64,000 bases of DNA from CATQGW01 sp965242565 (lineage in GTDB: Bacteria; Chloroflexota; Dehalococcoidia; Bin125): positions 124,001 to 188,000 of the forward strand of contig OZ251457.1 in the NCBI GenBank assembly GCA_965242565.1, written 5' to 3'. Positions 61,030 through 64,000 of the stretch are shown here, piece by piece. The notes under the pieces are model-generated. The model ran no database searches and had not been told where the DNA came from. It saw only the letters and a list, made by a program, of their open reading frames with translations. The translations under genes were made by a program, and so were the position numbers. The first letter of the stretch is position 1. Each line of letters starts with the position of its first letter.

Positions 61030-61893
61030 ATGAACCGCTACGCCACCGCCTTCGCCGACGCGCCTGCTGCCGAGCGCCCGCTGGTCTTCCCGTATCTCAC
61101 GGCCGGCTTTCCGACGCCGGCCGAGACCAACGAGCTGACGCTGGCGGCGATTCGCGGCGGCGCGGGAGGGCTGGAGATCGGCGTCGCGTTCTCGGACCCG
61201 CTGGCCGACGGCCCGACAATCCAGCGCGCTAACACCGCCGCGCTGGCGGCCGGCGCGACGGTGGAAACGGCGCTCGACGCGGCGCGGGCCGTGCGGGCAG
61301 CGGGCTCCGAGGCCCCGATCACGCTGATGGGCTACCTTAATCCGTTCCTCGCCTACCGCGGCGACGGGCGTCAGATGGGCGGCGCGCACAGCCCGGCCGC
61401 CGAGGTGGGGCGGCCGCTCGAGCCGCTGGCCGCCGCCGCGAGCGCCGCCGGCGTCGACGGAATCATCCTCGTCGACCTGCCCGTCGACGAATCCGATCCG
61501 GCCCGCGAAATACTCGCCGCGCACGGTATCGACCTGGTCTTTCTGCTCGCGCCGACCAGTACGCCGCAGCGGATCGCCGCCGTCGCCGAGCGCGCAGCGG
61601 GCTTTATCTATCTGGTCAGTGTGACCGGCGTGACCGGCGCGCGCGATCAGATCGCTCCCGATCTGCGCGAATTCGTCCAGCGTGTCCGCGAACACACGCC
61701 CCTGCCGCTCGCCGTTGGATTCGGGGTGCGCAATCGCGCGCAGGTTGAAGCTATCGGCCGATTGTGTGAAGCTGCCGTTATCGGCAGCGCGTTGACGACG
61801 ACGATCGCCGATGCGCCGCCGAACGGCCGCGTCCAGGCGGTCGAGCGATACCTTGAGGTGGTCACCGGCCGCCGGAGAGACGAGTCGGGATGA
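61030..61893 (+). CDS. trpA: Tryptophan synthase alpha chain
   Basis: 287 residues from ATG 61030. It cleaves indole-3-glycerol phosphate and channels indole to TrpB. The catalytic pair E49 and D60 lies in LEIGVAFSDPLADGPTIQ (the usual Pro before FSDP is Ala), with PYLTAGFP (21-28), LMGYLNPFLAY, LVDLPVDE, LLAPTSTPQRI and YLVSVTGVTGAR. There is an insert of about 15-18 residues after NPFLAYRGDG (about 115-132), part of which is encoded by a 15-base match to family C repeats. No obvious SD is visible before the ATG. Confidence 0.95.
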   Translation: MNRYATAFADAPAAERPLVFPYLTAGFPTPAETNELTLAAIRGGAGGLEIGVAFSDPLADGPTIQRANTAALAAGATVETALDAARAVRAAGSEAPITLMGYLNPFLAYRGDGRQMGGAHSPAAEVGRPLEPLAAAASAAGVDGIILVDLPVDESDPAREILAAHGIDLVFLLAPTSTPQRIAAVAERAAGFIYLVSVTGVTGARDQIAPDLREFVQRVREHTPLPLAVGFGVRNRAQVEAIGRLCEAAVIGSALTTTIADAPPNGRVQAVERYLEVVTGRRRDESG

Positions 61894-62015
61894 TGCAGCC
61901 CCGCTCCAAGCAGCGAATTGCCGAGCCGCGACTCGCCGCGCTGCGGGCCGGGCTGCCTGCGTTCGGATACCCCGGCTATGCCTCCGCGGCCGGCGCTTTT
62001 GGCGTCGGTCGCTAG
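61890..62015 (+). CDS. Small ORF overlapping the trpA stop, unknown
   Basis: 41 codons (or 40 from the second ATG). It begins in the ATGA overlap with trpA and has GGAGAG about ten bases upstream. The peptide is basic and Ala-rich with no recognisable domain. It might be a coupled small protein or merely an open frame in GC-rich DNA. Confidence 0.25.
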   Translation: MMQPRSKQRIAEPRLAALRAGLPAFGYPGYASAAGAFGVGR

Positions 62016-62149
62016 AGCAGCGCCTCCGCGCCGCTCGCTTCAGACGCACCAGCCGTAACGACCGCGCCGCCTACGCCAAACTGCACCAACCGGCGCGCAC
62101 ACCGAACCCGACTGCCGATATGGGCGATTCCTCCGATTCCCTGTGGCGA

Positions 62150-62530
62150 ATGCGCGGTATCCGCGGCGCGACGACCGTGTCTGCCAACACGCGCGCAGCG
62201 ATCCTCGACGCCACGCACGAGCTGCTGGCGGAGATGATCGCGCGCAACGGGGTCGAGGGCGAGGATGTCGCGTCGGCCTGGTTCACGACTACCGCGGACC
62301 TGAACGCGGAGTTTCCGGCGGTCGTGGCGCGGCGCGATTTCGCCTGGCGCGACGCGGCGCTGATGTGCGGGCACGAGATGGATGTGCCGGGCGCGTTGCC
62401 GGGCTGTCTGCGCATTCTGCTGCACGTCAACACCCGGCGGCGGCAGGACGAGATCGAACACGTGTATCTGCGCGGCGCGACGGTGCTGCGCCCCGATCGG
62501 GTCCGAACGGACCCCCAAAGCGGCGACTGA
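62150..62530 (+). CDS. aroH: Chorismate mutase, AroH type
   Basis: 126 residues from ATG 62150 by alignment with B. subtilis AroH (127 residues); ATG 62120 is an in-frame alternative. It rearranges chorismate to prephenate, the substrate of the TyrA encoded at the start of this cluster. MRGIRGATTV carries the catalytic Arg, CGHEMDVPGALPGCLRIL carries the active-site Glu, and HVYLRGATVLRPD the Tyr and Arg near the C-terminus. It precedes DAHP synthase by 27 bp. Confidence 0.94.
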   Translation: MRGIRGATTVSANTRAAILDATHELLAEMIARNGVEGEDVASAWFTTTADLNAEFPAVVARRDFAWRDAALMCGHEMDVPGALPGCLRILLHVNTRRRQDEIEHVYLRGATVLRPDRVRTDPQSGD

Positions 62531-62557
62531 GCGCCGCGCAACGAAGGAGAACCGAAC

Positions 62558-63613
62558 ATGCTCGTGGTGATGAAACAGGACGCAACCGACGAAGAGGTCA
62601 AGGGCGTGCTCGCACGCCTCAAGGATGCCAATCTCGAAGGCCACCTCTCGCCCGGCGAAGAGCGCGTCGTAATTGGCGCGGTCGGTGTGATCGTCGATCC
62701 CGACATTCGCCCAGCGGTGAGCCGCATGGCCGGCGTGGAAGAGGTGATCGCGATCTCGCGCCCCTACAAGCTGACAGGGCGCGAGTTCCAGCCCGAAGAC
62801 ACCGTGATCGATGTCGGCGGCGTCAAAATCGGCGACGGCACGATGGCCGTAATGGCCGGCCCCTGCAGCATCGAGAACGAGGAGCACATGGTCGCCACGG
62901 CGCGCGCCGTGCGCGACGCGGGCGCCCAGATCATCCGCGGCGGTGCATTCAAGCCGCGCACCTCTCCCTACGCCTTCCGCGGCCTCGGTGAAGAGGGCTT
63001 GCGGCACCTCGCCGCCGCGCGCGAAGAAGTCGGCCTGCCGGTAATCACCGAGGTGATGTCCGAGCGCGACGTCGAAGTCGTCGCCCGCTACGCCGACATC
63101 CTGCAGATCGGCACGCGCAACATGCAGAACTTCACCCTGCTCGACGAGGTCGGCCTCACGCGCAAGCCGGTGATGCTGAAGCGCGGCCTGACCGCGACGA
63201 TCGACGAGTGGCTGCTGGCGGCCGAGTACATCATGGCCAAGGGCAACCGCGAGGTGATCCTCTGCGAGCGCGGCATCCGCACGTTCGAGACGGCGACCCG
63301 CAACACGCTCGATCTGTCGGCGATCCCGGTGATCAAGCGGCTCAGCCACCTGCCGGTGGTCAGCGATCCGTCGCACGGCACGGGCCACTGGTACCTGGTC
63401 GAGCCGATGGCCCGCGCCTCGATGGCAGTCGGCGCCGATGCGCTGATGATCGAGGTACACCCCTCGCCCGATCACGCGCTGTCGGACGGTCCGCAGTCGC
63501 TGACGTTCGAGAACTTCGCGGAGCTGATGGAGTCGCTGGAGCGGGTCGGCGAGGCCGTCGGCCGCCCGCTCTCCCCGCAGCCGGCCGCAACGCTGCCCGT
63601 CGCCGCCGGCTAG
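62558..63613 (+). CDS. aroF: 3-deoxy-7-phosphoheptulonate synthase with N-terminal ferredoxin-like domain
   Basis: 351 residues, AAGGAG before ATG. It catalyses the first step of the shikimate pathway from PEP and erythrose-4-P. Residues 1-70 (MLVVMKQDATDEEVKGVLAR) form the regulatory FL domain as in Thermotoga DAHPS. The KDO8P-synthase-like barrel has AGPCSIEN, GGAFKPRTSPYAF, ILQIGTRNMQNF, VMLKRGLTATIDEW, CERGIRTFE, DPSHGTGHW and MIEVHPSPDHALSDG. Feedback by aromatic amino acids is likely via the N-terminal domain. It is the last gene of the cluster in view. Confidence 0.96.
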   Translation: MLVVMKQDATDEEVKGVLARLKDANLEGHLSPGEERVVIGAVGVIVDPDIRPAVSRMAGVEEVIAISRPYKLTGREFQPEDTVIDVGGVKIGDGTMAVMAGPCSIENEEHMVATARAVRDAGAQIIRGGAFKPRTSPYAFRGLGEEGLRHLAAAREEVGLPVITEVMSERDVEVVARYADILQIGTRNMQNFTLLDEVGLTRKPVMLKRGLTATIDEWLLAAEYIMAKGNREVILCERGIRTFETATRNTLDLSAIPVIKRLSHLPVVSDPSHGTGHWYLVEPMARASMAVGADALMIEVHPSPDHALSDGPQSLTFENFAELMESLERVGEAVGRPLSPQPAATLPVAAG

Positions 63614-63691
63614 CGCACGCCCGCACTTCCGCCATACCCGCGCCGCCCCCACTGCCACCCTCGCTCCACCTCCGTCATACCCGCGCTTGCC

Positions 63692-64000
63692 GCGGAGCCT
63701 GCCCCCGGCCCGAACGGGGGTATCTTGCCGTGGCCAGCACCGACGCCCCGGGCCATCCTCCCAACGCCGCTCGCCCCCCATTCCGTCGCCCCAGACTTGC
63801 TCTGGGGCCCATACGGCGGTCGTTGGCGGGACGACGCCCGAGTGGCCCGCGAACGACGTCGGGAGGTCGTTCGGGGCTCTTGCACCGCGCACGGCGTTGG
63901 GTTTGGGTTCCAGATCAAGTCTGGAACGACGGATCCTGGGGGTGGGGTTGGGTGCCGCACACGTCGAGATACCCCCGTTCGGGCCGGGGGCAGGCTCCGC
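63692..64000. repeat. 34-bp perfect inverted repeats
   Basis: Arms 63692-63725 and 63967-64000 (GCGGAGCCTGCCCCCGGCCC... and its complement) enclose 241 bp including family A copy 5. Each arm is itself partly palindromic (CCCCCGGCCCGAACGGGGG). Confidence 0.85.
63783..63932. repeat. Family A palindromic element, copy 5
   Basis: 150 bp. The left end has one mismatch (GACTTGCTCTGG) and the right end reads CTGGAACGACGG. It is nested within the 34-bp inverted repeats. Confidence 0.85.

Larger units (their letters stand above)
63614..64000. other. Terminal intergenic region with nested repeats
   Basis: No gene was seen. A perfect 34-bp inverted repeat (63692-63725 and 63967-64000) flanks a complete family A element. 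A CCGTCATACCCGCGCTTGCC palindrome remnant starts at 63672. The right repeat touches the window end. Confidence 0.7.

Overview
The window is GC-rich, densely coded bacterial DNA with many ATGA/TGATG overlaps, GTG starts and strong purine Shine-Dalgarno (SD) sites. Gene content includes RNase J rather than RNase E, TatA/TatC, an A-type RNase P RNA, Ni-superoxide dismutase, an L32/DUF177/FabD cluster and sterol-carrier-thiolase/DUF35 genes. This fits an uncultured free-living bacterium, and my best guess is a Chloroflexota (Dehalococcoidia/SAR202-like) member. That placement is an inference, with no 16S gene or marker phylogeny here to fix it.

Layout. 1-2.2 kb: truncated birA behind a structured leader, and a class III aminotransferase. 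2.8-6 kb: an unusual MurE-like ligase, rnpB, and an RCC1-repeat surface protein with an LPSTG tail. 6.1-8.7 kb: rnhA, a serine-recombinase-like protein that appears to lack its catalytic residues, and a C4-zinc-ribbon coiled-coil protein. 8.9-18.9 kb: an SDR and a 3078-residue repeat surface protein. 18.9-23.3 kb: FtsK and RNase J. 23.4-27.2 kb: a tightly coupled seven-gene accessory operon (nucleotidyltransferase, PIN, HsdS, TIR, membrane protein, and two small conserved-unknown proteins), the strongest candidate for an undescribed defence system. 27.2-32 kb: family-4 UDG, TatC, TatA/B, NusB read in frame into ACP, FabD, L32, DUF177. 32.3-34.8 kb: an ABC-2 exporter and sodN. 35-40 kb: a MetE-C-domain protein, an FGE-fold protein, a DUF35/thiolase pair, a phosphoesterase and an SDR. 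40-41.4 kb: two tandem HigBA-like toxin-antitoxin modules. 41.5-48.5 kb: tRNA-Arg, a lytic-transglycosylase-like protein, a lipoprotein, and a 1286-residue FG-GAP surface protein with an 11-C tract. 49-63.6 kb: a long aromatic amino acid operon, tyrA-aroA-gmk-(leader)-trpE-[NUDIX/CMD]-[CMD]-trpG-trpD-trpC-trpF-trpB-[CPBP protease]-trpA-[small ORF]-aroH-aroF.

The aromatic operon holds the first step (DAHP synthase), the EPSP step, chorismate mutase and prephenate dehydrogenase for tyrosine, and all seven Trp functions. Most genes overlap by 1-11 bases, so translation is coupled. Two carboxymuconolactone-decarboxylase-fold proteins sit between trpE and trpG.

Spacers are filled with palindromic repeat families. 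Family A is about 150 bp with CCCCAGACTTGATCTGGGG-type ends. Family B is a 27-29 bp palindrome ending in ATGACGG. Family C is a CCCCCCAGTCCGC...GGGGGGCGAT element. There is also a 36-bp tandem array. Family C appears to have been captured as the C-terminus of one protein. No transposase or CRISPR array was seen.
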